From: Cucumis sativus
Lineage: Eukaryota; Streptophyta; Magnoliopsida; Cucurbitales; Cucurbitaceae
DNA length: 64,000 nt
Direction of reading: 5' to 3'
NCBI RefSeq assembly: GCF_000004075.3
Contig: NC_026655.2
Span: forward strand, 10,150,723 to 10,214,722
Position 1 is the first letter of the stretch. Each line of letters opens with the position of its first letter. Positions 1 through 12,720 of the stretch are shown piece by piece. A program made the translations under genes and the position numbers. The notes beneath the pieces were generated by a model. That model was not told the origin of the DNA. It searched no databases and was given only the letters and a program-made list of their open reading frames with translations.

Positions 1-194
1 TTTCTACAAACCTACTCCACTTCACTCCTTCACAATCCTTACATTTTTCTTCACTTTATTCTAACTCGAACTTCCAGCAATCGGTTGGACCATTCTATTC
101 TCTGTGTATGTTATTTATTTATTTATTTATTTTGATGTAATTGCAACTCCGAAGGTGTTATTTTCACTTTGTTCATCCGGCAGGTGTTGGAGAA

Positions 195-1374
195 ATGCCT
201 AAAGTCAAGACCAGCAAGATCAAATACCCAAATGGGTGGGAATTGATTGAACCAACCCTACGAGAGCTTGATGCTAAAATGAGAGAAGGTTTTATCATTT
301 ATATTTCTTTGTGTGTGTGTGTGTGTGGGGAAGAGGGTGAATATAGCTTTACAATTTTGGGCTCAGATTTGGGGGACTGTTTGACACACTGGATGATTAT
401 TATAATTGTGTTATCATCATCTGTGTTTGGGGTGTCGTAGTCTGGGTTATAAGGGTCTTTACATAGTTTTAAGTTTTATTGTAGCGAACTATGAGTTATA
501 ATAATTGAGAACTTCAATTTTTATAATGGAGACCCAAACAATGAGTAAGATGTACTGAAAAAAGTTGGGGCCCAAGCGCTTCTTGAATGTTTGTTTCAAG
601 GAAAGTTTCTGGTGCCGTAACTAACCAGGTTTACAAATGTTTTTACTAGGGATTAATGATATTGTTGATTCTCAAGTTCCTGTGTTTCTTTGTGATATTT
701 TTAGGGTTAATTTTGTGCTGTTTTGCAGCTGAAAATGATCCACAAGATGGCAAGCGGAAGTGTGAAGCGTTATGGCCTATTTTCAAGATTTCACATCAAA
801 GGAGCCGATACATTTTTGACCTTTTCTATAAAAGAAGTGAAATATCAAGGGAGCTCTATGAATTTTGTTTGGAACAAGGCTATGCAGATGCCAATCTCAT
901 TGCTAAATGGAAAAAGGTTTCACTCAATACTCACAACCCAAGTCCATTTTGTCATTATAAACAAATTTGTTCTTTTGTCCTGTTTGTTCCAAGTTGAACA
1001 AGAATAAATGAGGACAATTTCTCTGTGTTTGCTTTTATCAATCCGCTGCTTAACAAAATGGGGTTGGGACGTATCCTTAGTTTGAATTAAACATGTGCTT
1101 CTGTATACTAACCTTAGACTTACTGGTTTTTGAATCTTGCAATGGTCTTGAGTTGGTGATAGCTGATTTTTATGATAGTTTAGAATAGTGTCTTAACAAA
1201 CTTATGTCCAAATTGCAGCCGGGATACGAACGTCTTTGTTGCCTCCGTTGCATACAGCCCCGTGACCATAACTTCGGCACAACGTGTGTCTGTCGAGTGC
1301 CGAAACACTTGAGAGAAGAGAAAGTTGTGGAGTGTGTGCATTGTGGTTGCAGGGGATGTGCCAGTGGGGATTGA
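195..1374 (+). CDS. BUD31: BUD31/G10 homologue, spliceosome-associated protein
   Basis: Three coding exons (195-288, 729-916, 1219-1374) with GT-AG introns give a 145-residue protein, the usual BUD31/G10 length. The N-terminus begins [12 protein letters not shown]. The middle carries the conserved G10 stretch with [21 protein letters not shown] and [21 protein letters not shown]. The C-terminus (about residues 95-145) is Cys-rich ([26 protein letters not shown]) and corresponds to the zinc-binding part of the family. BUD31 is a nuclear component of the activated spliceosome and works in pre-mRNA splicing; this role is family knowledge. The ATG at 195 is chosen because it gives the conserved N-terminus. 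The acceptor-like CAG at 181-183 just before it suggests a 5'-UTR intron starting near 105, but this is unproven. Nothing is missing, so the gene looks functional. Confidence 0.95.
310..327. repeat. (GT)n microsatellite in BUD31 intron 1
   Basis: About nine TG dinucleotides run without interruption shortly after the first donor site. This is a simple sequence repeat inside an intron with no coding effect. Confidence 0.9.
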
Positions 1375-4300
1375 TTTTGTTTCACATCGCAGAAGCTTGG
1401 GTTATATATAATGCGATCTTTGCAGCTAAGTTGTAAGTTGTATTGAAATCACTCAAATGTTTAATCTATTTGTCCAAGGTAGATGTGATCCTCTTATGTA
1501 CCGTGGATTCTTGTTGTGGTTAGTTGGAACTGGTGATTCTTTTTCTAACTTTTGTACCTTCCTCCATGTGGTGCAACAGAACAGAAGGCCTTTCTTCGTC
1601 TCTTTTTCCTTTTCCCCAACTAACTTAAGCTTTACCCTTTCATCAAACTACACCTTAAACTTGTGTTAGTTTTACATTCTTTACTTAGGCTTGAACAAGT
1701 ATTGTAAGTTTCAAACTGAATTATTTCCGTTCAATAGCTTTGCATCGTTTGCATCGTTTGATAGATCAAATAAGAATTAAAAAATTACTTCAAATAAACA
1801 GATTTGAGAATCCACGTTCGCAAAAAGAGATGATCTTTTTGTTTAAAACAATTTATTCTTGAACGATCATATATTACACCTATAGAACACTTCTAACTTT
1901 CAAGTGGAGCATTTGAAGTTATTTTGATTGAGACTATCTTAATAGAAACTATTTAAAATAAAGTTTAAAAGTAAAACAATTATGAATGGTTACCAATCAT
2001 TTCATTTGTCTAAAGAACTTATTTTTCAAATTAAACAGGTGAAAAGTTAAACCAAACGTAACAACATCCAATTAGGTAAAAGAGAGTTTAAGCTATAATT
2101 GCTACCATGAGAATAAAGAAAATAAAAAAGATCAATTTGTAGTATGAGGGGAGACGTGAATATAACTTTTTGTATCTTTAAGTTTTCTCATTTATTCAAC
2201 CCTTTGATTGGTATTTTTTTTCCTTCAGATATTTAAGGCATTTAAATTTAATTACTATTTTAAAAGATAACTTTAACAAGTGAGAAAGACATAGCACCCC
2301 AAACTTTGGATTATTCTTGATAATTGTTGAAATGATAGAAGCCAAAACTTGGTTAGGTTTTGAGCAAATCTAACGGGTGGTTGAAACTCTACTTTTTCAA
2401 TAGATTTCACCAATAAAGAGAATGACAAAGTGTGTTGGTAATATGCAATTTGATGTTGGAGAACATAAAGCTTATCTAATTTCCCATAATCAAACCATAT
2501 AAAATATATCATTGCCAAAAAAAAAGTAAAGTACACAATATTTTCAGTATTTCTTTTGCCTTTGCTTGACAGTAATTATGAAGAGGGAATAAGACCATAA
2601 TGGTAATCGATGAGTATTATTATTTCATTTCAAAATTACATCAAATTGAGAAAAGAGTAAGTTCGGGACATGCTTGATTTTGAAAAATGTTAATCATTTC
2701 AGTATTTTAAGACATATATATATATATTTTTTTTTTCCTAAAGAAATCAAATTTGATTGTATAAAAATAATTCATAAAAAATATAAAAAAGTAAAACATT
2801 AAATTAATTTTGAAAATCAACCTGACAAAGATAACTTTAACAATTTCAAAATCAGTATGAATTTTATAATAAGAAAAGGTGGAACGGAAAGGTTAAATGC
2901 GATATGATAGAAAGATGAGAAGATCCGTCCTTGATTACGAAAAAGAATTTTCATAGTGAGTTTACTCCTTTTTTGTTTATTGCAAGCTAGGAAATTAGGC
3001 CTGTTTTGAGAGTGTTATGTTTATAGAATGTTCGAATCGCTTTTAATGTGGGAGACCTTCTCATTCCTTTTACAATCAAAATTAACTTTATTCATATGCT
3101 CAACCAGAACTTCAATATGAAGGGAGTATGCCAACAAATCTTGACTCGTCTGCCATGGTAAAAATACAGGAAAGTTTTTCAATGTTCCAACAAGCATTCT
3201 ATACATAAAAAATAATGTAAAAGAAAAGCATCACAATTTACATACCAATTACCACTATTTTTCCACACAGTTCTGGCAAAAGTGATCGTGCCACTTGGCT
3301 CTCTTCTTGGCTACAAGCTGCATATAAACTTCACACCTCAAGTTGCTCCTAGAAAGCCTTCTACTAATAGGTGTTTATCAACCCGAAGGTCCTAACTCCT
3401 AGTGGTACCATGAAGGCCATATGGAAGCAGTAGTAGTAGTACAGTACCATGGATGACCCTGCAAGGCTCAAGAAGGAACTAATGATAACATAGAAGACCT
3501 ACGCAGAGGACATAATAATACCATGGATATGTATCAACATCAAGGACATAATTGTATCAAGGAGGACCATTGCACCTATGTGCTAGGCCAAGGGGTCGTG
3601 ATCTAAATTCCTAACAGATAATTCGTGAAGGAGTTGCTGGAGTTGCTGGATTTGCTGGAGAGTTAGGGTTTAGGGGCAAGTGAAACATTAGCCACCACTT
3701 TGGGTAGTTACAAGAGCCTAAGTGTCTATTTCACAATATTAAGGCTATGCAAACTTTTTTGTCTGCATTCTACTGTCCGTATCCATCTAAATTCATTACT
3801 AACTTAAGCGTCAAAGTGTTATCGACCTGGCATCATATTTGTGTTCAATTTCTTTTGTTTTGTAAGACAATCCTGTCATTTTTCTCAAAAAAGAAAAAAA
3901 AAAACAATTACAAACTTGTGAAGTGATCTATTTTGTGGTATCAACATTTTAAAAAAGGTGGCCATTTTGGTATTGCTGTTAAGAAGTGACAATTTTGGTA
4001 TGAAAAAAAAAAGAAAAACTATACTAAGCAAAGCTATATATATAAACCAAATTTATATATCTTGCAAATACAGTTTTTTTTCTTTTTTTAAAATAGAAAA
4101 GGCTTTGTACAAATTAAACATGGGGAAGGCAGAGAAGGGTTTGGTGACAGATATCTTACAAAGGGCTAAAAAAAGATGTGAACTCTCAATAAGAAAAGGA
4201 AAAGGTGAGAGATCCTTCTTGCAAGTAAGCAAAGGAACAATAATAATAATAATGGAAAGGGGACAAAAAGAGAAGCAGCCTTTTTGCACTTCTGCTGTTA

Positions 4301-4892
4301 CCCATCTCTCCAACTCAGTCTTCATTCTTAAGGCTTTTTCCCAAACTTGTATTCATTTCATCATTTCATACTCAGTGCAGGTAACACCTTACTCTCCACT
4401 CCAATACAAAACTTACATCCCAAGCACCTCATATTCAATTACTATGAGAAAAGAAAAAAAACCCAAAAATGATTGCCACAAACCTAATCCTAGATTCCAC
4501 TTCTTTGACCCAAAGCAAAAGTAAACTCTCCATCACAATTTGGTAACTCATTTTCAAATGGCAGAGACCAAAAGCAAATCAACATATACAAATATAATTT
4601 CCCAAATACAATGTGTGAATTCAAGTCTAATCAATTAGACGTTTGAGTAAAGATAAGTGAATTTTGGTTCCAAAATTTCAGAGCAAAAGGCAGAGCAGAG
4701 TACAGAGGGGAAATCAAGGACAACGATGTGTGTCTGTTGAGAAGTAATAGAGAAAAAAAAAAGTAAAGAAAGGGAGGGAGTTGGGTAGGGTTACATACAT
4801 AGATACCTTTAAAGCCATTGCGGCGGGTTAAGGTTTGGCCACCTAACAGAGAAAGAAAATCATCATCATCATTTGCGAGAGAGAGATTGAGG
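1375..4892. other. intergenic region, no gene recognised
   Basis: The first few hundred bases are probably the BUD31 3'-UTR. The rest is AT-rich. A moderately GC-richer stretch at about 3250-3850 contains short tandem TAG and GGAGTTGCT repeats and looks like decayed repeat DNA, but I cannot assign it to an element family. Open frames at 3958-4524 and 4053-4325 are low-complexity and overlap each other on opposite strands, so I do not call genes there. The last stretch is promoter and 5'-UTR of the golgin gene. Confidence 0.5.
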
Positions 4893-6802
4893 ATGACGAC
4901 GCAGAAACAGAGCTGGGAGGCACAACAGATGCAGAGAGTGAAGAACTCGGGGATGATAAGCAGCAATGTGAATAATGGGATAATTGGGAGTCCGTTGAAG
5001 GAGGATCAAGAGGAGGAGATTTCAAGATCGGCATTGGCTCTGTTTAGGGCTAAGGAAGAGGAAATAGAGAGGAAGAAGATGGAGATGAGGGAGAAGGTGG
5101 AAGCTCGCCTTGGACGAGCTGAAGAAGCAACGAAGCGATTGGCGGAGATTCGGGAAGTAAGTTAAAGGTTGAAATAATGCACCATTTTGATGAACATAAT
5201 AAGATGATTAATGCATGGTTGGTTCCATTCCATTGATTAGGAACTTGAAGGAATGACGGATCCGATGAGGAAGGAAGTTTCGTTCATACGGAAGAAGATT
5301 GATTTGGTGAACAAAGAGTTGAAGCCATTGGGACTCACTTGCCAAAAGAAGGTCACAATTTCATTTTTCAAATTACATCAACATTTTTTCATACTCTTTT
5401 CTTTTTCACCTTTCATTTCCTTTTGTTACGCAAAATATCATGCAATTTTATTATTTCATTTCAGTTTTGTTTTACTTTAATTTTCACCTTACTGATTAAA
5501 TTACAACTCAAAACTTAAATAATAATAATTGTTATAAATACCATATAAAAAGAAACGAAATTATTTACAAAAATACAGAAAAAAAAAACTTAAATTTAAA
5601 TGAGATGCAAACAGTTTAATTGTTTTTATTATATTTTATAAACTGTTTCAATATTTTACTATTTTTTTAAAATGCTCCTTAATTAAATAAAATAACATAT
5701 AATTAAATTTAATTAATCTATTTTTGTATTACTTAATTATTTAACAAATAAAATAAGTTAGGAACATTTTCTTAAATAGCAAAATATTAAAGTTATTTTT
5801 TTCTTTTACTTACATATAATAACTAAAATAATTAAATTCATGTAAATGAATTAGAATATTGATAATTAACTATGAAAGTTTATATTAAATAAATAATTAA
5901 GATAGATGGTAAATATATTAGTTGAAAATTGAAATAGTAATGAGTGTTTGATTTTAATTTTAATTAGAAAATTTCATTTTATGCACACATAGTCTATGAA
6001 ACTATGAAAGTTTTATTTCATGAAGGGACTAAAAGAAATTAGCTCCCCATGTTCTTCCTCCAGCTTCAAATTTCAAATTTACATTTTTTTTAGTCGTTAA
6101 AGTTTAACATATAAGAATTCTGAAATTTCAAATCACTAAACCTTTGGAAAACTATATACTTATATTAGCAAACTTATCATTTTGTTACAGATTCGTTCTA
6201 AGTTTCAAAGTTTGTATTAATGTGTTAAAAACCCTATTAGGCTACATGTGACATAGATGTAGATAAAAAATATGGACTTATTATTTTTTTAGAGCTCATA
6301 ATTATTTAATATATACCTTATATTTCTAATGTCAAATTCAAAAAATATATTTTCCCCCAATTTATATAGACTATATTATTGTTTTGTTTATTTTTGTGTG
6401 TGTAGTTGAGAGTTGAAGTATATATTAGTGTTCATAACTAATATTTTGATTTATTTGGTCTCTATCAGGAGAGAGAATACAAAGAAGTGTTGGATTTATT
6501 TAACGAGAAGAACAAAGAGAAATCTCAATTGGTATCCAAACTCATGGAGGTGACTCTTTATTTCTTTCCTTTCCATAATTGTTTATTTGTTTCCAAGTTT
6601 ATTGATTTTAAAATTATTTTTAAATATAATAAAATAAATTATAAAATATTTATAAATATCAACAACCTTTTCATTTAAAATGATTATCCTTAAATTCATA
6701 AGGATTTGAATATTTTTTGTTGGCCAGTTGGTGAATGAGAGCGAAAAATTGAGGATGAAGAAGCTGGAAGAGCTGAGCAAGAACATTGACATCCTTCGTT
6801 AA
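4893..6802 (+). CDS. RAB6-interacting golgin family protein (DUF662)
   Basis: Four exons (4893-5156, 5241-5351, 6469-6549, 6728-6802), all in phase 0, encode 176 residues. The protein is almost entirely charged heptad-like helix: EEISRSALALFRAKEEEIERKKMEMREKVEARL, split here by description as the acidic start and the RAKEEEIERKK core, then EEATKRLAEIR, ELEGMTDPMRKEV, KKIDLVNKELKPLGLTCQKK and EREYKEVLDLFNEKN. This is the plant DUF662 protein family, annotated as RAB6-interacting golgin or GORAB-like. The expected role is a coiled-coil peripheral protein of the Golgi or trafficking machinery; its biochemical function in plants is not settled. The first ATG of the conserved frame (4893) is used; the frame is open upstream to a TTG at 4818 but has no earlier ATG. 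Intron 2 is long (1.1 kb) and AT-rich. Confidence 0.9.
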
Positions 6803-8335
6803 GAAAAAGTGTTCTTCTAAGTTCTAACCCAAATTAATCACCAACAACCACTTTGTTTGTATTTCCACATTTTGTTTCTCCTTAACTCTCATTACATATC
6901 TTTTTTTCTTGAAGTTTCCCATCAGAAAAAAAAAAAAAGAGAGGAGGGAGAAAAAAAAAAGGAAATTTAACTTTGCCAACAAATGGGAATGACATTAATT
7001 TGCTTGTATTAATAAGTTTCACAACCACGAGTGCTGTGTTGATAGTGTGATGCATGTTTGACAATAATATTTTTCCATTTCTTTACTCGAAACTTTTCTG
7101 AATAATTGAAAAGAGGACATTTCCTTCATAGATTTTTACTTCAGTAGTTCTGATCCAAAATATATGGGCAAAAGTAAGACAAGAAAGTGTTGTTTTTTAC
7201 ACACCAGTCCAATTACCTACTACTTCCACACATGAACAAACAAATCAATTTGTAATAGCAAGAAGTATATATTTGGAGTATTTCACTCTCGAATCCTCTG
7301 AAGGAAAAAATTACTAATTAGGATATGGAAAGAGTTACCAATTACCTACTACTTTCAGATAATGGTATGTATGTGTATTATTAACCATTTAAAAAGATGG
7401 GAGAATTAAGAGGGTTTTGTTTAAGAATTAAAAAATGGACGTAAATGCATGCATACGCTGCAACAATAATATAGTGTGTGCTGGTGCAAATGCTTTCATG
7501 AAATAGTACCATAATGAAATATAAATTAGTTTAAATGACAGATGCAATGCACAAACTTTGATTCTTTCAACACTCCCTATATCTTTTCATTCTTAAGTTA
7601 ACTAAAATACTTTTTGTTCTTACATGCAAACCCTACACGGATTAGTTAAATATCCAATATGTTATTTCATATACTAGAAGGATAGGTTGTGTTTCTCTCT
7701 ACACATGCTTCTAAGTAATATATTAGCCATGGATGTAGTTTGAATAAAGTGGGTTTGCGGTTTCTCTTTTATTTTTTCGTTAGACAATTGATGATCAAAA
7801 TTGATCCACAATTCTTGTATTTTGACTTGTTAAATACATTATCATTTCATGTGTGTTTGGTCGATGGATTTGGATTTTGGAGGGTTTGACATTTGAAGCC
7901 AAACTCATGTTTGGACACCAAGAATAAAATTTATGGGATTAACAGGGTTTGGAATATATATATTCTATTGAATGTCATATGTTTCAGGAAAATTTATCTC
8001 TTTCAACATCTTATCAATGATCATTGATGATTGTTGGCAACAAATGTTAGCCAACTTCACGATCAACCACCATGATCGATCGACGGTCATAATAACAGAT
8101 CATCATCTTAACCGTCAACTCCGAATTATCTTGATCGTCAACTCTGGATCGTCTTGATCGTCGATTATCAATCGTCTTGATTATCGGTGATCAATCATCT
8201 TGTTATGTTGGTGACCTACAACTTTAGACGTTATATATTGTCGTAAGGTGAACATCTTAATCGATGTCTACCAATCTTTATCGTTGATCGATGTCAACCA
8301 ATCATTAGAAATTGACCCTTTTTGACATAGGAACA
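6803..8335. other. intergenic region with a GATCGTC-rich patch
   Basis: This is AT-rich sequence downstream of the golgin gene with no convincing open frame. At about 8050-8300 the sequence becomes dense in short GATCGTC, CGTCAACT and ATCGATG motifs on both strands, giving many overlapping small palindromes. The pattern is like the internal subrepeats of the ACGATCGTTTA repeat family seen elsewhere in this window. No gene is supported. Confidence 0.45.
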
Positions 8336-9235
8336 TGAGTTGTTACTCACCCTCTCGGGTAGTTGACGACATACACTGGCCAAGTGTAGAATGTAGCTTA
8401 GCTAACACACTAAGCGGTAGAAATAAATATTACTTATCAAGAAAAAGTCACAAACCTAGCTAAACTACAAATAACACAAAGAAAGATGAACAATAGAGGC
8501 ATGAAGATTGAAAAGTGTATAAAGATACATTGTATTAAAGAATGAAGGCCTTCAACCAAGGTACAATATAACTAAATACAATGTGATTAAAATAAATAGT
8601 AAAATGGAAAGAGGAAGAAAATGAAATACAAGTTAGGAGGAACGAGGATCGACTCTTCTCTTCTCAAACTCTAAGCTTTCACATTACAATTTGGTCGGAG
8701 AAGAAGAAGGGATACTGTACAAACGATGGTAAGGCTAATCCTTGCCACCAACTCTCTAGATTGTTGCCCATGCAGGTCCCATTTTTGGTCTATTCGGACC
8801 TCCTCTCTTTTGTGGGGATGAAGTGCTTTTATAGGCAATTTTAGGTGGAAAACTTTTATTCCTCTGAGATTGTCAACACAAATTTCGATCCTATGAGGTC
8901 ACATCACTCAAACTACCATTCTTGTCCTCTAGTGAGACTTTCTCACGTGATGACGTGGTTTCTCACCTTGAGATGTTAATCATCCGATGGGTTTCCATCG
9001 CATAGCCGCCTTGCACAAGATGTCTCTTACGATTCACTAGTTTATTTATTTGTTCATTATCCTGCATTTAGACACGTTAATTGCGTAAAACAAGCATGAA
9101 ATTTATGTTAGATGTATTTCTAAATACTTATGTATTTACAATGTAAGTTACACATTCTAATCATTTTCTTATGCATTTTAACCTCATTATTCTAATAAAA
9201 GAGGTTATAATAACGAGTATTTATACACGTTATCA
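8336..9235 (-). mobile_element. truncated LTR, family A (Ty3/gypsy-like)
   Basis: The sequence matches two other regions of this window by eye: 49540-50636 in the same orientation and 59680-61100 inverted. Shared landmarks are CGGGTAGTTGACGA near 8359, the CTACAAATAACACAA stretch, the TACATTGTATTAAAGAAT stretch, and a GTTATAATAACGAGTAT terminus near 9205-9220. Read on the minus strand it begins near 9235 with TGATAACGTGTATAAATAC and has a TATA-like CCTATAAAAG at about 8827-8836. The other end is cut off near 8336, so no complete TG...CA pair or target duplication is present. No internal region follows. It is a degenerate solo or truncated LTR. Confidence 0.7.
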
Positions 9236-10022
9236 AGTACGAAGTTGAGAACATAACTTCACAAGAATTTTATGCATGTATTTGTATTCCCCAAAAAGAT
9301 TTCCTAATGCATCACTTCTTATGTTTCAAGTTTTCCTTCCCTAGGAAAGTTGAGCTAGGAAGCTGCTAGGCGTTGATAGACTAAAGCTTTAGTTTTAGTT
9401 TCTTTAAAAGTGTTATTTTTATATTTGTATCAAATTGCTTAAAGATAATAAAGTCATTAAGTTATTCCTAAGTTTGAAGTGTACTATTTCTTATCGCCGA
9501 GTATGCTTTAATAAGTTGAGTTTAAACTTGGGCATTCTGATGTTTCACTTAGAGGTGTTGGGGTTGCCTAGGTGCAACCACACCTGGAATGCAAGAGGCC
9601 GAAGGTGTTTTGGGTGGGGGTGTAACAACATGTCTCCATATGAACGAACAATTTGGATCAAATCGTTTGTAACACTTACAATCTTATAATATTTACAAAG
9701 TAGGTTGTATCTGTAGTACTGTAACTAGGATAAAGTACCAAATTTTATTCATATACTATAAATCATTTAAAGCTACTATTTCAACATGATCCATATGTAT
9801 ATCTACGACATACTATTCACATTACATTAAACAACCTTGGATCTTGTCTCCACAGGTGTAATGTCGAATAAAATAACTTCATATTTGATTAAATAAATAA
9901 ATTTAGTTTATACATTAATGCATTACAAACCAAGAGAACTAGGACATAATTAATCCTAACACTATATATCTCCCTCCCATAATTTATTACAAGATAATAA
10001 AATAATAGAATAATGGTAAGAA
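9236..10022. other. intergenic, no feature recognised
   Basis: AT-rich DNA with only short random open frames. A stretch at about 9560-9620 has higher GC but no recognisable coding pattern. Confidence 0.4.
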
Positions 10023-10052
10023 ATAGTAAATTTGACAAAATATATATTAATA

Positions 10053-10182
10053 TATAGCAAATTTTTAGATTCTATCAACATAGAAATTGATAGACATTAA
10101 TATGTTTTTATTGGTGACATTAATAAAAAATGATAAATGTTTATTCGTTTATATTATTGATAGAATCCAAAATTTTGCTATA
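10053..10182. mobile_element. MITE with about 26-bp terminal inverted repeats
   Basis: The left arm 10053-10078 reads TATAGCAAATTTTTAGATTC followed by TATCAA. The right arm 10157-10182 is its near-perfect inverted complement (TTGATAGAATCC then AAAATTTTGCTATA). Weaker complementarity continues outward to about 10024 and 10218. Similar ATAGCAAAATTTT and TCTATCAATGATAGA signatures recur near 57605-57725 and 63740-63900, so this is a local family of small non-autonomous elements. There is no coding capacity, and I could not fix a target-site duplication. Confidence 0.75.
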
Positions 10183-10219
10183 ACTTGTAAATATTTTAAT
10201 TTATCTTACTATATTTAAA

Positions 10220-12240
10220 AAGATCCCTAAATAATAATTTATTTTTTTAAAAAAATCAAATTGTTTCTCTGGAAATTGTAGGTTTTAATTTTTTATCTTA
10301 CTAATGAGTTGACAGGTGTAGTTCATGTTGCACCAAAGTAATTTTCTAGTAGTAAATGTATTTTTCTATTTTTCTCCCAAATCACTCACCAATATTTTTT
10401 CCTAGTTATATAGTTGCTGTTCCTTCATTTTACCAAGTTGAAACAAAAAAAGTTTGCCATTGACGGTCTCTCTATGAGATTAATACTTGAAAGCTAAATT
10501 ATGACTTGTTGGCAGCGCATATATACTTTGTAACTCTGTCTTGTACAAAATACCTATCACTTTACATCTAGGTTAAACAAAGTACTTACCAAATTTGATT
10601 TTTTATTTTTAAATAAAAGAAAGCAAAATATATATACTATATTATATGTAGGTAGGCAAAATTTAATTAAATCGTTTGTTAGGTGACATTATTTAGGTGC
10701 ATTTTATTTACACAATTCATAGAATTAGTAAACTTAAGTAGTGAGAAAATTAAATAGATGCCTACCTACACATTGAATATTATAAGCTCTAGGGTTTACA
10801 AAAGCTTAAATCAAACTTCTTGCTTGTGAAAGCAAACTAGGGCATGGTATGCTTAATGTTGAATGAATATATGCAATTATATAGACCTATGGCTCTATAA
10901 GAATATGTCCCTTCACAAACCAAATTCAAGTGGAAGAAGAAACATATTTATCTAATGATGTTCAATTTCACTTGACAAAACTAGGGTTCATCATTGTTCA
11001 TTATAAGATTCCCTCTAAGCAACGCATGCAATTATACTCAATTTCAAGCAAACTTGAAGGTAACATACCTTTGTATGTTGTCAGATGCAAAGCTACAGAA
11101 AAAAACAAAAAGGTAGCAGATAAAGTTTTTGCACACAAATAAGTTTGATATAAGAACATGTGGAGCAATGAAACCATTTTGTTAAAATTCATCAATTTGA
11201 ACAATAATGTTATTTTTTCTGACGACATTTGGAGTGAAGCTATTAGAGGATTTAGAATTGAAACTATTTTTCTTAATGGTTAGGGTTAAAATTATTGTTA
11301 AATTTGATTGAATTCAATTAATGAAAAGGTTTAGGATAAATATAAATGTGATTAAATTCAATTAATTAAAAGTTTAAGATTATATAGTTGATATCAACTT
11401 GTCTATTCGACATGGGTGCTGATGGTATTCAAGTTGGTACTCACAAGTTTAGGACCATTTTGCTCTTTCAGTGGTTAGTTTTTGTATATTTACATGAACA
11501 GTAAAACGATAAATCTCTCTTAACTAAATACCAATAACAAGACAATTGTAACGAATAAAAATAAAGGACTATGTACCCTTTCAAAATTGAAAATTTAAGG
11601 TTTAATTAAAAAAAAAAAAAAAAAAGCATTTTGCTAGCTAATTTTTAAGATTTCTTTTTATATTTTATGAGATTTTTAGATGGTAAACTTAAAAGCTAGT
11701 TTTTTTATATTTTATAATTTAAAGTTTTTATGTGTATTAGACTTCTTAAAAGGCTTATTAAGAATTTATCAAATCATGATATTAGTTTATTAAAAACTAA
11801 GAATTAAACTTGTACTAACCAAGTAATGGTAGAATAAATAACAAATAAAAAAAGATTTATATGTGAAATGGTGTTCATGTGTATTATTTTTAAAACTAAA
11901 AACAAATAACCCAATAAATACTAAGAAATGTGATTCTCAAATTTATATAAAAGAAAGATTTAGGTCGAAAAAAATACCAATAAAAGAAATTGCTATAGAT
12001 TTTTCTTATTTTATTTTTCTTTTGTTAAAATGGTGGTTAAAAAGTTTAAGAGGAATTTTTTTCTAAAAATTTAAAATTCTTTTTTTATTCTTATTCTTAA
12101 TAATTTTTAACATAAAGCAAGTGGAGCCAAACACTAAACATCACTTATAAAAAAAATTAAGTTTAAAAAATGTACAAGGAAGGTGAGAGAACATGCTACT
12201 AGTGATGATGTAAGAATAACTCAAATAAGTCGATAATCTA
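10220..12240. other. intergenic, no gene recognised
   Basis: Very AT-rich. An open stretch at about 10930-11142 gives 70 codons without similarity I can recall and without an ATG-led frame, so I do not call it. A poly-A tract lies near 11609-11625. Confidence 0.4.
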
Positions 12241-12720
12241 GACTACTCAACTCATATTATATTGGTTAATTTAAAACGTGGATAAAGTTATTAGGTTGAA
12301 CATTTTGGTTTTCTTTGAGTTGGGTTGAGTCTCGGGTCGGGATTAAAAATTTTGTGTCAACCCAACCTAATCTGAATTAATATTATATATATTTTATTAT
12401 TTATTTAGTATTCATGGATAATATTTGAAATGTTGAACTTTTATGGATGTTTGAATTTTTTATTGTAAGTATTTATCGTTGTATAAAAGATTTAAAACAT
12501 TAGGAATACAAAAAACAATACAACTCAACAACTCAATCCAACTCATATTTTAAGGGTTGGGTTGGGTTGGATATACAATTTGGGTTATTCGGGTTGCCAA
12601 CCCAACCAACTCGAAAATATGGATTGAGTTGGAAATGTCCCTAAACTCAACCCAATCCAACCCGTTTACATTCCTACCCAATCCAACCTGTTTACACCCC
12701 TATTTGGTATGACTAATAGG
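12240..12720. repeat. GGGTTGG-rich inverted repeat, probable non-autonomous transposon
   Basis: The interval is packed with GGGTTGGGTTGGAT, CAACCCAACC and AACCCGTTTACA motifs on both strands, ending with CTGTTTACACCCCTATTTGG. It resembles a common plant MITE/hAT-derived repeat whose ends read as a GGGGTGTAAACGGGTTGGGTT sequence (shortened here). Direct and inverted copies of the motif inside the interval could form a long hairpin. The exact termini are not certain. Confidence 0.5.

Noticed and set aside
3958..4524. 188-codon plus-strand frame
   Set aside because: Lys/Ser-rich, no ATG-led conserved start, overlaps a similar-length frame on the other strand; no family recognised.
8050..8300. 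GATCGTC-rich patch as a regulatory array
   Set aside because: The motifs are irregular in spacing and similar to the subrepeats of the dispersed GATCGTTTA family, so repeat decay explains them better.
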